Counted from the first letter of the stretch, positions 11,137-22,347 are shown. The stretch is DNA of 64,000 nt from Spiroplasma endosymbiont of Amphimallon solstitiale (GCF_964030965.1 NZ_OZ034999.1:1116001-1180000), one strand, 5' to 3'. Numbers and translations are program-made. The notes: generated by a model from the sequence alone, not told the origin.

Positions 11137-12453
11137 GAGGCTTTTTAGAAATCTGTGTATCTTTGTTTTACAAAGTACTAGTTCAGATTAATTCTGTCTT
11201 CAAATTTTATCATAAAATGAGCAATTGCTGTATTTCAATTTTGAATAGGCAATGTTCATTTTTTTGTTATATTTTCAATTGCTAAATAAAATATTTTAAA
11301 AACTGACATATCATTAGGAAAAGCTTTTTTGTTTCTAATAACTTTTCGTAATTGACTATTAACAGATTCAATAGCATTTGTTGTATAAATTACTCTTTTG
11401 ATTTCTGTAGGATAACTAATAAAAATCATCAAATTTTCTCAATTTTTATATCAAGATTTAGCAATTTGGGGATATTGTTTATTTCATTTACTTTCAAATG
11501 ATTCTAAAGCTTGCATTGCTTGTTCTTCACTACATGCACTATAAATTGGTTTTAAATCTGTAACTAGAGTTTTTCGATGTTTGTATGAAACATATTTTAA
11601 ACTATTTCGAATTTGATGAACAATGCATAATTGATGTTCTGTTTTAGGATAAACTGCTTGTATTGCTTCTGACATGCCTGTTAAATTATCACTACAAGCA
11701 ATCAAAATATCATTTAAGCCTCGATTTTTCATTTCTGTGAAATTAGCTAATCAAAATTTAGCACCTTCATTTTCACTAATTCATAAGCCTAAAACATCTT
11801 TTTTACCTTCTAAATCAACTCCTAATGCTATATAAACTGATTTGTTAATAATCCGTTTATCTTGTCGAACTTTAACTACTATACAATCAAAATAAACAAT
11901 CGGATAAACGCTTTCTAATGGTCGATTTTGTCATGTTTTGACATCATCAATAACATCATCAGTAATTTGACTAATAACACTTTCACTAATATCAGCACCA
12001 TGATATAACTCTTGTAACTGCATTCTAATGTCAGATAGAGTCATACCTTTTGCATATAGTGAAAGCACTTGTTGATCAAAACCATCAAATCTTCGCTGTC
12101 TTTTTGCAACTATTACAGGAGTAAAATCACTATTGCGATCTCTTGGTACATCAATCTCAGTATTACTATGTTGATTTTTTTCATATCCTAAATAATTTTG
12201 CATTTCAGAATTCAACATTTTTTCAACTAAACGTTTTGTTAATTCTTTATATAAACCCCCTTCTTTAAAAACTGTTGTTAAATCTTCAGTATTTTCTAAT
12301 AATAAATCTACTGCTTTTGATATTGGATCATTATTATTAATATTTTGTTTTTTAGCCATCTGTAACTCACTCTTTCTAGTCATTTAATTATATTTACTAG
12401 AATTAATTAAACATAGTTATTTTTGTAAGTTACACAGATTACTAAACATTGCC
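11137..12453 (-). mobile_element. IS256-family copy (1317 bp) with internal 57-bp deletion, inserted in IS30
   Basis: Both termini are present and the 8-bp target duplication tttaaaat flanks it (11129-11136 and 12454-12461). It is 57 bp shorter than the full element. Confidence 0.92.
11178..12383 (-). CDS. IS256 transposase with in-frame 19-residue deletion
   Basis: 401 residues. Compared with the 420-residue copy it lacks the residues between NTE (76) and IDVPRD (96), an in-frame 57-bp loss between short matching sequences (actga/attga). The catalytic D and E residues remain. The lost segment lies in the N-terminal DNA-binding part, so end recognition may be impaired. Confidence 0.85.
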
Positions 12454-12454
12454 T

Positions 12455-13399
12455 TTAAAATAATTGTATTAAATCTATTGGTCTTTTATAAGATAGTGAT
12501 TTTCTGGGTGTAGAATTAATTTGAAATGCTATAGTATTTAAATCTTTTTGTTTATATGAAGATAGATCTGTAGATTTTGGTAAATATCTTCTTAAAATAC
12601 CATTATTATTTTCATTTAAACCTCTTTGACAAGGTTTACCAGGATCTGCAAAATAAATCTTAACATTACAATTTTTTTCGATTAATTTTCATTTACTAAA
12701 TTCTTTACCACGATCAAAAGTAATAGTTTTAACTGTTCCTTTTTGTAACTTTAAAATAAATTTTATTATATTTTTTGTAATATTTTCTGATTTATTATTT
12801 TTAGTTGCTAAAGGAATTGTGGTTTTTGATCATATATCAGCTAAAGTAATAATAGAACTTTTATGATCTTTACCAATGATAGTATCACCCTCTAAATGAC
12901 CAAATTCTTCTATATTTTTAATATTAGTAATAATTAAATTTCTTTCATGAATAGACTTACAATTATTAATTCTGCCCCTAGTTTCTTTTTGTTTGTGAGG
13001 TTTATTTTTTCCTTTTCTCAATAAGTTATTTTCATCAAAACCCATTCGATTTGTTTTAAACATGTTATATAAAGTTTTTGTTGAAATACTTTTTATTTTA
13101 TTTTCCTTTAAAAAATTAGCAATTATATCAAGAGCATAATTTTTAGTAATTAACAAATGATTAATAGTATTAATTTCTATTAAAGTTAAAATTATTAATT
13201 TTCTACCTGCATTTTGTTTATTTTTTTGAATTTTATTCAATATTTCTAATGGTAATAAGTTTTGATTTAATAATCTACAAACTCTATGTACAGTTGATTT
13301 ACTATAATCAATGGCTTTTGCTATTTTACGAATCGAAAATCCATAACTTTTATATTCTTTTATTGCTATTATTGATTCAATAGTCAGATACTTATACAT
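12455..13399 (-). CDS. IS30 transposase, intact, stop codon abutting an IS256
   Basis: Full 314 residues with D172, D229 and E263. The IS256 inserted immediately after the TAA, so the protein is unchanged. It carries T for P at residue 158, shared with the copy at 13884-14828, which suggests the two are sisters. Confidence 0.9.
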
Positions 13400-13487
13400 T
13401 GTGCTAATTCCTTTCTTTTCTTAATTATAGAATTAACACAATTTAATTTTTATATAAGTGTCCTTTTTAATTTTACAATTCAGGTAT

Positions 13488-13523
13488 TTAAAAGAGTCAG
13501 ATTTAAAATCTGACTCTTTTAAG
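13488..13523 (-). terminator. Rho-independent terminator after the HMG-like gene
   Basis: Near-perfect hairpin with arms aaaagagtcagattt and aaatctgactctttt. It lies 16 bases downstream of the stop codon at 13539. The symmetrical A/T flanks would let it work from either side. Confidence 0.8.
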
Positions 13524-13538
13524 CAATTATCTGTTTAT

Positions 13539-13691
13539 CTATTTGTTTTTAGGATTTTCTTCAGCATTAGCTCATAATGCTGCTGCTTTTCCAAAAGCCT
13601 CAGTGTGTTTTAATTCTGGGTGTTCTGCTTTAACTTTTGGCAATGTAGTTTTCATAAAAATATTAAAAACAGTAGGTTTTTTTGCTGCCAT
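13539..13691 (-). CDS. 50-residue HMG-box/YABBY-like protein
   Basis: The start ATG is preceded by a strong ribosome site (GAAAGGAGAAGG) and the gene ends at a clear hairpin terminator, so a real small gene is likely. The sequence KKPTVFNIFMKTTLPKVK...HPELKHTEAFGKAAALWAN aligns by eye with the first two helices of the HMG/YABBY fold: a basic N-terminus, (Y/F)N.FMK, (K)..P...H.EAF..AA..W. Eukaryotic YABBY proteins bind DNA with this fold. No third helix of the canonical HMG box is present. A role in DNA binding is inference. Upstream on the minus strand is a TATAAT-rich region (about 13715-13735) that may hold the promoter. The gene stands alone between two IS30 copies. Confidence 0.7.
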
Positions 13692-13798
13692 ATTTTCCTT
13701 CTCCTTTCACTTTTCTTATATTATTATAATATATTTTAATTATTAGTGTGTTAATAAACTATAAGAGTATATTTTTAAAAATATTAAGTTTTTATTTT

Positions 13799-14859
13799 CC
13801 TGAATTGTAAAATTAAAAAGGACACTTATATAAAAATTAAATTGTGTTAATTCTATAATTAAGAAAAGAAAGGAATTAGCACAATGTATAAGTATCTGAC
13901 TATTGAATCAATAATAGCAATAAAAGAATATAAAAGTTATGGATTTTCGATTCGTAAAATAGCAAAAGCCATTGATTATAGTAAATCAACTGTACATAGA
14001 GTTTGTAGATTATTAAATCAAAACTTATTACCATTAGAAATATTGAATAAAATTCAAAAAAATAAACAAAATGCAGGTAGAAAATTAATAATTTTAACTT
14101 TAATAGAAATTAATACTATTAATCATTTGTTAATTACTAAAAATTATGCTCTTGATATAATTGCTAATTTTTTAAAGGAAAATAAAATAAAAAGTATTTC
14201 AACAAAAACTTTATATAACATGTTTAAAACAAATCGAATGGGTTTTGATGAAAATAACTTATTGAGAAAAGGAAAAAATAAACCTCACAAACAAAAAGAA
14301 ACTAGGGGCAGAATTAATAATTGTAAGTCTATTCATGAAAGAAATTTAATTATTACTAATATTAAAAATATAGAAGAATTTGGTCATTTAGAGGGTGATA
14401 CTATCATTGGTAAAGATCATAAAAGTTCTATTATTACTTTAGCTGATATATGATCAAAAACCACAATTCCTTTAGCAACTAAAAATAATAAATCAGAAAA
14501 TATTACAAAAAATATAATAAAATTTATTTTAAAGTTACAAAAAGGAACAGTTAAAACTATTACTTTTGATCGTGGTAAAGAATTTAGTAAATGAAAATTA
14601 ATCGAAAAAAATTGTAATGTTAAGATTTATTTTGCAGATCCTGGTAAACCTTGTCAAAGAGGTTTAAATGAAAATAATAATGGTATTTTAAGAAGATATT
14701 TACCAAAATCTACAGATCTATCTTCATATAAACAAAAAGATTTAAATACTATAGCATTTCAAATTAATTCTACACCCAGAAAATCACTATCTTATAAAAG
14801 ACCAATAGATTTAATACAATTATTTTAAAAAACTGTCCCATTTATATTTACAATTCAGG
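13799..14859 (+). mobile_element. IS30-family insertion sequence, complete
   Basis: 1061 bp with both termini. T-rich sequence on both sides may hide a short target duplication. Its right end overlaps the last codons of the HAD phosphatase gene. Confidence 0.92.
13884..14828 (+). CDS. IS30 transposase, intact, slightly diverged
   Basis: 314 residues with all three catalytic residues. It differs from the majority by P158T, by S210N and by S216L, changes outside the DDE motifs. Confidence 0.9.
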
Positions 14860-15674
14860 TTTTTAAAAACATAATTATTAATAATATATCCAACTCCATG
14901 TTCATCATTATTTGGAGCAATAGTTTTACCATATGGTTTTAAAGCAATATTAGCATTTTCCATTACTATTGGATGACCAGATACTTCAAACATTGGTAAA
15001 TCATTAAATCCATCACCAATCGTTAATGCATCTTTAGTGTCAATATTTAAATGATTACATAATCATTGTAGTGCTGAACCTTTATTAATGTTTTTATTAC
15101 CAATTGAAAAAACATTTGTATGATATTGAACAATTGTTAAATCTGGAAAGTTAGTTTCAAAATTATTAATGAATTTTGTAATTTCATTAGCCTTTCAATA
15201 TTTTTCTAAAATAACCATTACTTTTGAAATTGGCATTTTAATATCAGTACTATTAGTTAACTTAATAATTTTAATTTGCAGATTTTCAACTCATGTACTT
15301 CAACTATTAGCTGCATGGTTAACATACAAAGTATCAATACTATTAAAATGTAAAATCATTTGTTTATTATATTTGGTTAATCATTCATAAAGTTTAATTG
15401 TTGTTTCTGAATTTAATTGTTGTAAATAAATTCATTTTTGTTTAGTATATGATCAAATTTCAGCGCCATCATTACCAATAATATAACCATCATATTTTTC
15501 AGCATTAATCATTTTACCAACACGAATAGCATTTTCACCATATCTACCTGTATTAATTACAACTTTAATATTATTTTTTTGAGCTTTTAAACAAGCATTA
15601 AGATTAATTTCACTTAAAGCACTGCCACTATCAAATAAAGTACCATCTACATCAGTAAAAATTATTTTTACCAT
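14820..15674 (-). CDS. Cof-type HAD-superfamily phosphatase, C-terminus altered by IS30
   Basis: 284 codons. Motif I is FTDVDGTLFDSG (D7, D9 catalytic pair), motif II INTGRYGE, and the C-terminal motif TIGDGFNDLPMF with its conserved aspartates near residue 225. This is the HAD-IIB (Cof/YidA) pattern of sugar-phosphate or flavin phosphatases. ATG 15674 is favoured (AGGAAA 8 bases before it); an in-frame TTG sits one codon upstream. The natural end after GVGYIINNYVF is replaced by about 14 residues read from the IS30 terminus (LNCKYKWDSFLK). Nearly the full fold is kept, so function may persist. Confidence 0.85.
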
Positions 15675-15841
15675 CAATCATTTCCTGCTTTCTTTTTTCT
15701 ATTATTTTATTAATATTATAAAGATAAAATAATAAAATACTATATATTTCCATAGAATAAAATTTCTTAAATTAAAATAAAATATTATGTTTAAAATATA
15801 ATATTTTATTTTAATTTTTATTATATAAAAATGTTAAAAAA

Positions 15842-15872
15842 GAAAAAACCTTTAATGCAAAACATAAAGGTT
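15842..15872 (-). terminator. Terminator of the tRNA operon
   Basis: On the minus strand AACCTTTATG and CATTAAAGGTT form a hairpin followed by TTTTTTCTTTTTTA. It begins 15 bases after the CCA end of tRNA-Leu. Confidence 0.85.
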
Positions 15873-15886
15873 AACAAAATAATGTA

Positions 15887-15971
15887 TGGTGCGGAACAAG
15901 GGACTTGAACCCTCATGCCTTTCGGCGCCAGAGCCTAAATCTGGTGCGTCTGCCAGTTTCGCCAATTCCGC
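15887..15971 (-). tRNA. tRNA-Leu (anticodon UAG)
   Basis: 85 nt with encoded CCA. The acceptor stem is GCGGAAT/GTTCCGC with discriminator A, the anticodon loop TTTAGGC gives UAG, and a long variable arm (GCGCCGAAAGGCAT) is as expected for leucine. The T-loop GTTCAAGTC is intact. Last gene of the four-tRNA cluster. Confidence 0.95.
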
Positions 15972-15976
15972 ATTTT

Positions 15977-16052
15977 TGGTGTCCCGTATAGGCCTCGAAC
16001 CTACAACCCTCAGATTAAGAGTCTGATGCTCTGCCAATTGAGCTAACGAGAC
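15977..16052 (-). tRNA. tRNA-Lys (anticodon CUU)
   Basis: 76 nt with encoded CCA. Acceptor GTCTCGT/ACGGGAC, D-loop AGCTCAATTGGCAGAG, anticodon loop CTCTTAA giving CUU, T-loop GGTTCGAGGCC. Five bases separate it from tRNA-Leu. Confidence 0.95.
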
Positions 16053-16108
16053 ATCTAGGGGAATAAAAAACAAGTAATTATAATACTTGCAGTCTAAATA
16101 TTAATTAA

Positions 16109-16183
16109 TGGTGACTCGTACGGGGATCGAACCCGTAATGTAGGAATGAAAATCCTATGTGTTTACCAATTCACCAACGAGCC
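16109..16183 (-). tRNA. tRNA-Glu (anticodon UUC)
   Basis: 75 nt with encoded CCA. Acceptor GGCTCGT/ACGAGTC with one G-U pair, anticodon loop TTTTCAT giving UUC, T-loop GGTTCGATCCC. Confidence 0.95.
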
Positions 16184-16207
16184 GTAGAAAACAAGAGTTT
16201 AGAATAA

Positions 16208-16282
16208 TGGCGCCCAGTATAGGATTTGAACCTATGACACTTCGATTAACAGTCGAATGCTCTGCCGCTGAGCTAACCGGGC
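16208..16282 (-). tRNA. tRNA-Asn (anticodon GUU)
   Basis: 75 nt with encoded CCA. Acceptor GCCCGGT/ACTGGGC, anticodon loop CTGTTAA giving GUU, T-loop GGTTCAAATCC. First gene of the operon, just downstream of a good promoter. Confidence 0.95.
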
Positions 16283-16300
16283 ATTTACTAAACCTTAATT

Positions 16301-16329
16301 ATTATATTGAAGAAAAGTATAATTTGCAA
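16301..16329 (-). promoter_or_regulatory. Promoter of the tRNA operon
   Basis: TTGCAA (16324-16329) and TATAAT (16301-16306) on the minus strand with a 17-base spacer, ending 18 bases before tRNA-Asn. Consensus vegetative sigma factor promoter. Confidence 0.8.
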
Positions 16330-17518
16330 TAACTAATAAAGTTTTTTTTATTTTTTTCTTGATTACGGCAATGTATATGCTTTATTAATCATTTTTTTAA
16401 ATTAAATATAATAATAAATTAAGTATTATTTGTAATAATGAATACTATTAATGGTAAAAATAATTAGAAAGAAGTAAACATAGAAATCATGTAGAATTAC
16501 ATTATTAATATAAAGGGGTTTTAATTTATGAAGTTATTATTAGCAACATTAAGTTTTTTAACATTTGGAACAACTGTAGGAACTTTTGGAAATGTATTAA
16601 GTACGAATCTAAGCAAAATAAATAATAGTATTAAAGAAACTTATACTATAATTCCTAATTCATTTAGTTTGAAAAGTGAATTAAGAAAAGAAAAAATGAA
16701 TACTGATAATATTGATGTTGATATGTTAGATGGAATGACAAAGGCTATTATTCGTTATATGCCAGATACAACAGATTTACCTTTTTTAGTTAAAGAGGTT
16801 AATTTGCTTTGACTAAGTAATGATATTAGTCAAATAATAACTAAAAAAGCATTGCCTTATAGTAAAAGTTTTGAAAAAAACGGAATAGTTGATAAAGATT
16901 TAATTTTAGAAGCAATTAATATTATGAATGGTACTAAGTTTTCCAATAATGATTTAGATGTACTAATTAATCAAGATAATAAAAATATTTCTTTAATAGC
17001 AAAAAGTAATAGTCACTTTCAAGGGAAAATAGATATTTTAAATAAGCCAGTAGAATTTTCGGATATTTTTTATGAACAAAATCTTGGAAAAATTTATTTT
17101 AATACTGATATGTATGAAAAAAGCACATTCTTACATCCAACAAGTCAATTTGGGAGATTTGCAACAGTTATGGAATATTTAGGAAATCGTAATAAATTAA
17201 TAAAATTTTATGAAAATGAGATTACATCTGCTTTAACTAGTTCAGCATTAAAAATATATGAGTTAAGTTTTCCCAATTTTAATAATGAAGGAAAGATTGA
17301 ATTTAGTTTTGCAATTGAAAATATTATGAATTATTCATCATTTAAAGCAAACTTTTTACCATTACCAACAGAAAATAATCGAGTTTTTATTAACTACCAA
17401 GGTAAACAACCAAAAAATGATGAAGAAATTGACATTAAGTTAGAAGGATTATATACAGAAAATAATAAAAATAAATTATTTTATGATGTTGTAGTAAAAA
17501 CACTTGGTAAAAAATTTT

Positions 17519-17680
17519 TTTAATTATGTAGAAAAGTATGGATGACCAAAAATTATTCATCAATTTACACTTAAAATATTATTTTTAATTAAAAATTTGT
17601 TAAAAATAACATTATTTATTGTAAAAATTCTCTAAAAATAACACTTTATCATGTATCATTACTTTTCTACAAAATTAAAG
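17519..17680 (+). repeat. 162-bp MITE-like element, copy 1 (forward)
   Basis: Forward orientation is defined as beginning tttaattatgtagaaaag and ending ttttctacaaaattaaag; the ends are inverted repeats. Flanks aaaaatttt and aaaaatttg are an imperfect 9-bp target duplication. It interrupts the exported-protein gene. Confidence 0.88.
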
Positions 17681-17746
17681 AAAAATTTGCCGATAAGTAT
17701 AAAGATATTTTATATAATGAATTTTTTATTGAGGGTTTTAATATTA

Positions 17747-18807
17747 CCTGAATTGTAAATATAAATGGGACAGTTTTTTAAAATAATTGTATTAAATCTA
17801 TTGGTCTTTTATAAGATAGTGATTTTCTGGGTGTAGAATTAATTTGAAATGCTATAGTATTTAAATCTTTTTGTTTATATGAAGATAGATCTGTAGATTT
17901 TGGTAAATATCTTCTTAAAATACCATTATTATTTTCATTTAAACCTCTTTGACAAGGTTTACCAGGATCTGCAAAATAAATCTTAACATTAAAATTTTTT
18001 TCGATTAATTTTCATTTACTAAATTCTTTACCACGATCAAAAGTAATAGTTTTAACTGTTCCTTTTTGTAACTTTGAAATAAATTTTATTATACTTTTTG
18101 TAATATTTTCTGATTTATTATTTTTAGTTGCTAAAGGAATTGTGGTTTTTGATCATATATCAGCTAAAGTAATAATAGAACTTTTATGATCTTTACCAAT
18201 GATAGTATCACCCTCTAAATGACCAAATTCTTCTATATTTTTAATATTAGGAATGATTAAATTTCTTTCATGAATAGACTTACAATTATTAATTCTGCCC
18301 CTAGTTTCTTTTTGTTTGTGAGGTTTATTTTTTCCTTTTCTCAATAAGTTATTTTCATCAAAACCCATTCGATTTGTTTTAAACATGTTATATAAAGTTT
18401 TTGTTGAAATACTTTTTATTTTATTTTCCTTTAAAAAATTAGCAATTATATCAAGAGCATAATTTTTAGTAATTAACAAATGATTAATAGTATTAATTTC
18501 TATTAAAGTTAAAATTATTAATTTTCTACCTGCATTTTGTTTATTTTTTTGAATTTTATTCAATATTTCTAATGGTAATAAGTTTTGATTTAATAATCTA
18601 CAAACTCTATGTACAGTTGATTTACTATAATCAATGGCTTTTGCTATTTTACGAATCGAAAATCCATAACTTTTATATTCTTTTATTGCTATTATTGATT
18701 CAATAGTCAGATACTTATACATTGTGCTAATTCCTTTCTTTTCTTAATTATAGAATTAACACAATTTAATTTTTATATAAGTGTCCTTTTTAATTTTACA
18801 ATTCAGG
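17747..18807 (-). mobile_element. IS30-family insertion sequence, complete
   Basis: 1061 bp with both termini, inserted in the exported-protein gene. Removing it exactly restores the reading frame. Confidence 0.92.
17778..18722 (-). CDS. IS30 transposase, intact
   Basis: 314 residues with D172, D229 and E263. One change near residue 244 (C to F) separates it from the reference copy. Confidence 0.9.
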
Positions 18808-18984
18808 AAAAATTAAAAACTGCAAAAATAACTCCTAAACCAGGATCAAAAATATTTGCTTTTTCAACAAAAGTATCAGAAAGTTATACAGAAATCCCTT
18901 ATTATAAGTTAAATATTTCATGATAGCATAATTAAATTAATATAAATCCCTAATTATTTAAATATAGATTCAGGAGATAAAGTT

Positions 18985-20036
18985 ATGAGAAAAATAATTA
19001 GATTTTTTTTAAATTATATTTTTGTTAGTGCAACAACAATAAATGTTATTGCTTGTAGGTGAGGTTGTACTAATAATGATTATGATTTAGCTGATGAAAA
19101 TGAGCAAGATATTTCCTTTAATTTTTCTGATTTACAAAATCAAATTAATACTACTAATCTTGGCAAAACTTATACAAATGTTAATTGGGATACATTAATT
19201 AATTCATCTACAATAAATGCTACTGAAAAAGCAGAGATAAAAGATAAATTAGTTCGATTTTATAATATATTTGCACAAATTTATGGTAAAAAAAATGTTC
19301 TTAAACTTTTATATCGAGTGGCTAAAATTAATAAAAATGGCTTATTTGGTTTTGTTAAATCTGGTTATGTTTATGATTCACAATTTCAAAATTATTCATT
19401 AGTTCAAGTTATGGCAATAAATCCAAATTCTCTTAGTAAAAGAACTCAATATTGGCAATATGTTAGTAGTTATAAAGCTTCAAAAAGTATTATTAGAACA
19501 ATTGTTCATGAATATGGTCATGCTTTAGGTTCTTTTATTCGTTTAAATTTTCAAGGAAAACAAAGAATAAATTCACTTGCAGATAATGATCCTAAAAAAT
19601 GATGAAATAATTATTTTAATTCATCTTATTTATTAAAAGATAATCTAGAAAAAGGAGAAATAACTTTTAATTATGTAGAAAAGTATGGATGACCAAAAAT
19701 TATTCATCAATTTACACTTAAAATATTATTTTTAATTAAAAATTTGTTAAAAGTAACATTATTTAGTGTAAAAATTCTCTAAAAATAACACTTTATCATG
19801 TATCATTACTTTTCTACAAAATTAAAGGAAATAACTGATGAAACTAATTATATGATTTCATCATTAGCAAATGGTACAAAAATTAACGATCCAATTTATC
19901 AAAAACTTTTAGCATATGGTATTGTGAGAAGTGAATATGGCCGAGAATCACATCTTGATTTATTTGCCGAAGCCTTTGATCAGTGAATAGATACTGAAGA
20001 AAGTCAACGTAATATTGCATGAGAAAAATTAGATAA
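18985..20036 (+). pseudogene. Lipoprotein with zinc-protease motif, split by a MITE and cut by IS256
   Basis: Starts at ATG 18985 after caggag. The N-terminus (MRKIIRFFLNYIFVSATTIN then VIAC) is a lipoprotein signal with Cys near residue 25. HEYGHAL at residues 175-181 is an HExxH zinc-binding motif. Removing the MITE and one copy of its 9-bp target gaaataact (19657-19665 and 19828-19836) restores the frame into ...ESHLDLFAEAFDQW, which offers the downstream acidic residue of gluzincin-like peptidases. The 3' end is lost at IS256 20037. In place, translation stops at 19782 inside the MITE. A membrane-anchored peptidase facing the host is the likely ancestral role; family not fixed. Confidence 0.75.
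19666..19827 (+). repeat. 162-bp MITE-like element, copy 2 (forward)
   Basis: Perfect 9-bp target duplication gaaataact on both sides. Its last 30 bases supply an ATG and the residues MYHYFSTKLK in frame with the downstream part of the protease gene. Confidence 0.92.
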
Positions 20037-21410
20037 GGCAATGTTTAGTAATCTGTGTAACTTACAAAAATAACTATGTTTAATTAATTCTAGTAAATAT
20101 AATTAAATGACTAGAAAGAGTGAGTTACAGATGGCTAAAAAACAAAATATTAATAATAATGATCCAATATCAAAAGCAGTAGATTTATTATTAGAAAATA
20201 CTGGAGATTTAACAACAGTTTTTAAAGAAGGGGGTTTATATAAAGAATTAACAAAACGTTTAGTTGAAAAAATGTTGAATTCTGAAATGCAAAATTATTT
20301 AGGATATGAAAAAAATCAACATAGTAATACTGAAAATGCTCGTAATGGTACAAGTTCAAAAAAATTAATAACTCAACAAGGTAAAATTGAGATTGATGTA
20401 CCAAGAGATCGCAATAGTGATTTTACTCCTGTAATAGTTGCAAAAAGACAGCGAAGATTTGATGGTTTTGATCAACAAGTGCTTTCACTATATGCAAAAG
20501 GTATGACTCTATCTGACATTAGAATGCAGTTACAAGAGTTATATCATGGTGCTGATATTAGTGAAAGTGTTATTAGTCAAATTACTGATGATGTTATTGA
20601 TGATGTCAAAGCATGACAAAATCGACCATTAGAAAGCGTTTATCCGATTGTTTATTTTGATTGTATAGTAGTTAAAGTTCGACAAGATAAACGGATTATT
20701 AATAAATCAGTTTATATAGCATTAGGAGTTGATTTAGAAGGTAAAAAAGATGTTTTAGGCTTATGAATTAGTGAAAATGAAGGTGCTAAATTTTGATTAG
20801 CTAATTTCACAGAAATGAAAAATCGAGGCTTAAATGATATTTTGATTGCTTGTAGTGATAATTTAACAGGCATGTCAGAAGCAATACAAGCAGTTTATCC
20901 TAAAACAGAACATCAATTATGCATTGTTCATCAAATTCGAAATAGTTTAAAATATGTTTCATACAAACATCGAAAAACTCTAGTTACAGATTTAAAACCA
21001 ATTTATAGTGCATGTAGTGAAGAACAAGCAATGCAAGCTTTAGAATCATTTGAAAGTAAATGAAATAAACAATATCCCCAAATTGCTAAATCTTGATATA
21101 AAAATTGAGAAAATTTGATGATTTTTATTAGTTATCCTGCAGAAATCAAAAGAGTAATTTATACAACAAATGCTATTGAATCTGTTAATAGTCAATTACG
21201 AAAAGTTATTAGAAACAAAAAAGCTTTTCCTAATGATATGTCAGTTTTTAAAATATTTTATTTAGCAATTGAAAATATAACAAAAAAATGAACATTGCCT
21301 ATTCAAAATTGAAATACAGCAATTGCTCATTTTATGATAAAATTTGAAGACAGAATTAATCTGAACTAGTACTTTGTAAAACAAAGATACACAGATTTCT
21401 AAAAAGCCTC
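20037..21410 (+). mobile_element. IS256-family insertion sequence, complete
   Basis: 1374 bp with both ends. Its flanks (ttagataa and aacaagtg) do not match, so no target duplication remains: it was joined here by recombination or followed by a deletion. Confidence 0.9.
20107..21369 (+). CDS. IS256 transposase, intact
   Basis: 420 residues. Differs from the reference by E to G at residue 33 in the N-terminal part; catalytic residues unchanged. Confidence 0.92.
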
Positions 21411-22347
21411 AACAAGTGCTTTCACTATATGCAAAAGGTATGACTCTATCTGACATTAGAATGCAGTTACAAGAGTTATATCATGGTGCTGATATTAGTG
21501 AAAGTGTTATTAGTCAAATTACTGATGATGTTATTGATGATGTCAAAGCATGACAAAATCGACCATTAGAAAGCGTTTATCCGATTGTTTATTTTGATTG
21601 TATAGTAGTTAAAGTTCGACAAGATAAACGGATTATTAATAAATCAGTTTATATAGCATTAGGAGTTGATTTAGAAGGTAAAAAAGATGTTTTAGGCTTA
21701 TGAATTAGTGAAAATGAAGGTGCTAAATTTTGATTAGCTAATTTCACAGAAATGAAAAATCGAGGCTTAAATGATATTTTGATTGCTTGTAGTGATAATT
21801 TAACAGGCATGTCAGAAGCAATACAAGCAGTTTATCCTAAAACAGAACATCAATTATGCATTGTTCATCAAATTCGAAATAGTTTAAAATATGTTTCATA
21901 CAAACATCGAAAAACTCTAGTTACAGATTTAAAACCAATTTATAGTGCATGTAGTGAAGAACAAGCAATGCAAGCTTTAGAATCATTTGAAAGTAAATGA
22001 AATAAACAATATCCCCAAATTGCTAAATCTTGATATAAAAATTGAGAAAATTTGATGATTTTTATTAGTTATCCTGCAGAAATCAAACGAGTAATTTATA
22101 CAACAAATGCTATTGAATCTGTTAATAGTCAATTACGAAAAGTTATTAGAAACAAAAAAGCTTTTCCTAATGATATGTCAGTTTTTAAAATATTTTATTT
22201 AGCAATTGAAAATATAACAAAAAAATGAACATTGCCTATTCAAAATTGAAATATAGCAATTGCTCATTTTATGATAAAATTTGAAGACAGAATTAATCTG
22301 AACTAGTACTTTGTAAAACAAAGATACACAGATTTCTAAAAAGCCTC
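21411..22347 (+). mobile_element. IS256-family copy, left third missing
   Basis: Starts inside the transposase gene (codon for Q124) and runs to a normal gcctc end. Directly abuts the complete copy before it. Confidence 0.9.
21413..22306 (+). pseudogene. IS256 transposase, N-terminus missing
   Basis: Encodes residues 124-420 including the three catalytic positions but no DNA-binding N-terminus and no ribosome site. T403I is the only amino-acid change noticed. Confidence 0.88.

Larger units (their letters stand above)
11099..13484 (-). mobile_element. IS30-family copy, complete but split by an IS256
   Basis: The two parts, 11099-11136 and 12462-13484 (plus one copy of the 8-bp target), make one element. 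The left terminus reads ccttaattgt, one base different from the usual cctgaattgt. The break falls beyond the transposase stop codon. Confidence 0.9.
16528..18926 (+). pseudogene. Exported protein gene split by a MITE and an IS30
   Basis: Preceded by aaagggg. The first open part (16528-17523) has an N-terminal signal peptide (MKLLLATLSFLTFGTTVG) and about 330 residues rich in N, K and I without recognised motif. Removing the MITE (17519-17680) and the IS30 (17747-18807) restores the frame: ...TLGKKF joins ADKYKDILYNEFF, which joins KLKTAKITPKPGS and ends LNISW. The rebuilt protein has about 390 residues. It looks like a secreted or surface protein of the Spiroplasma type; function unknown. As it stands the product ends KKFF after 331 codons, so a truncated exported form could still be made. 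It is followed closely by the lipoprotein-protease gene. Confidence 0.75.

Noticed and set aside
11099-14859. Composite transposon carrying the HMG/YABBY-like gene between two IS30 copies
   Set aside because: The IS30 copies are in opposite orientation with unrelated outer flanks and no shared outer target duplication, so joint movement is not supported.
15852-16073. A 73-codon reading frame (MFFIPLDVSLAQLAEHQ...) on the minus strand
   Set aside because: It lies over tRNA-Lys and tRNA-Leu; the reading frame is a by-product of GC-rich tRNA sequence.
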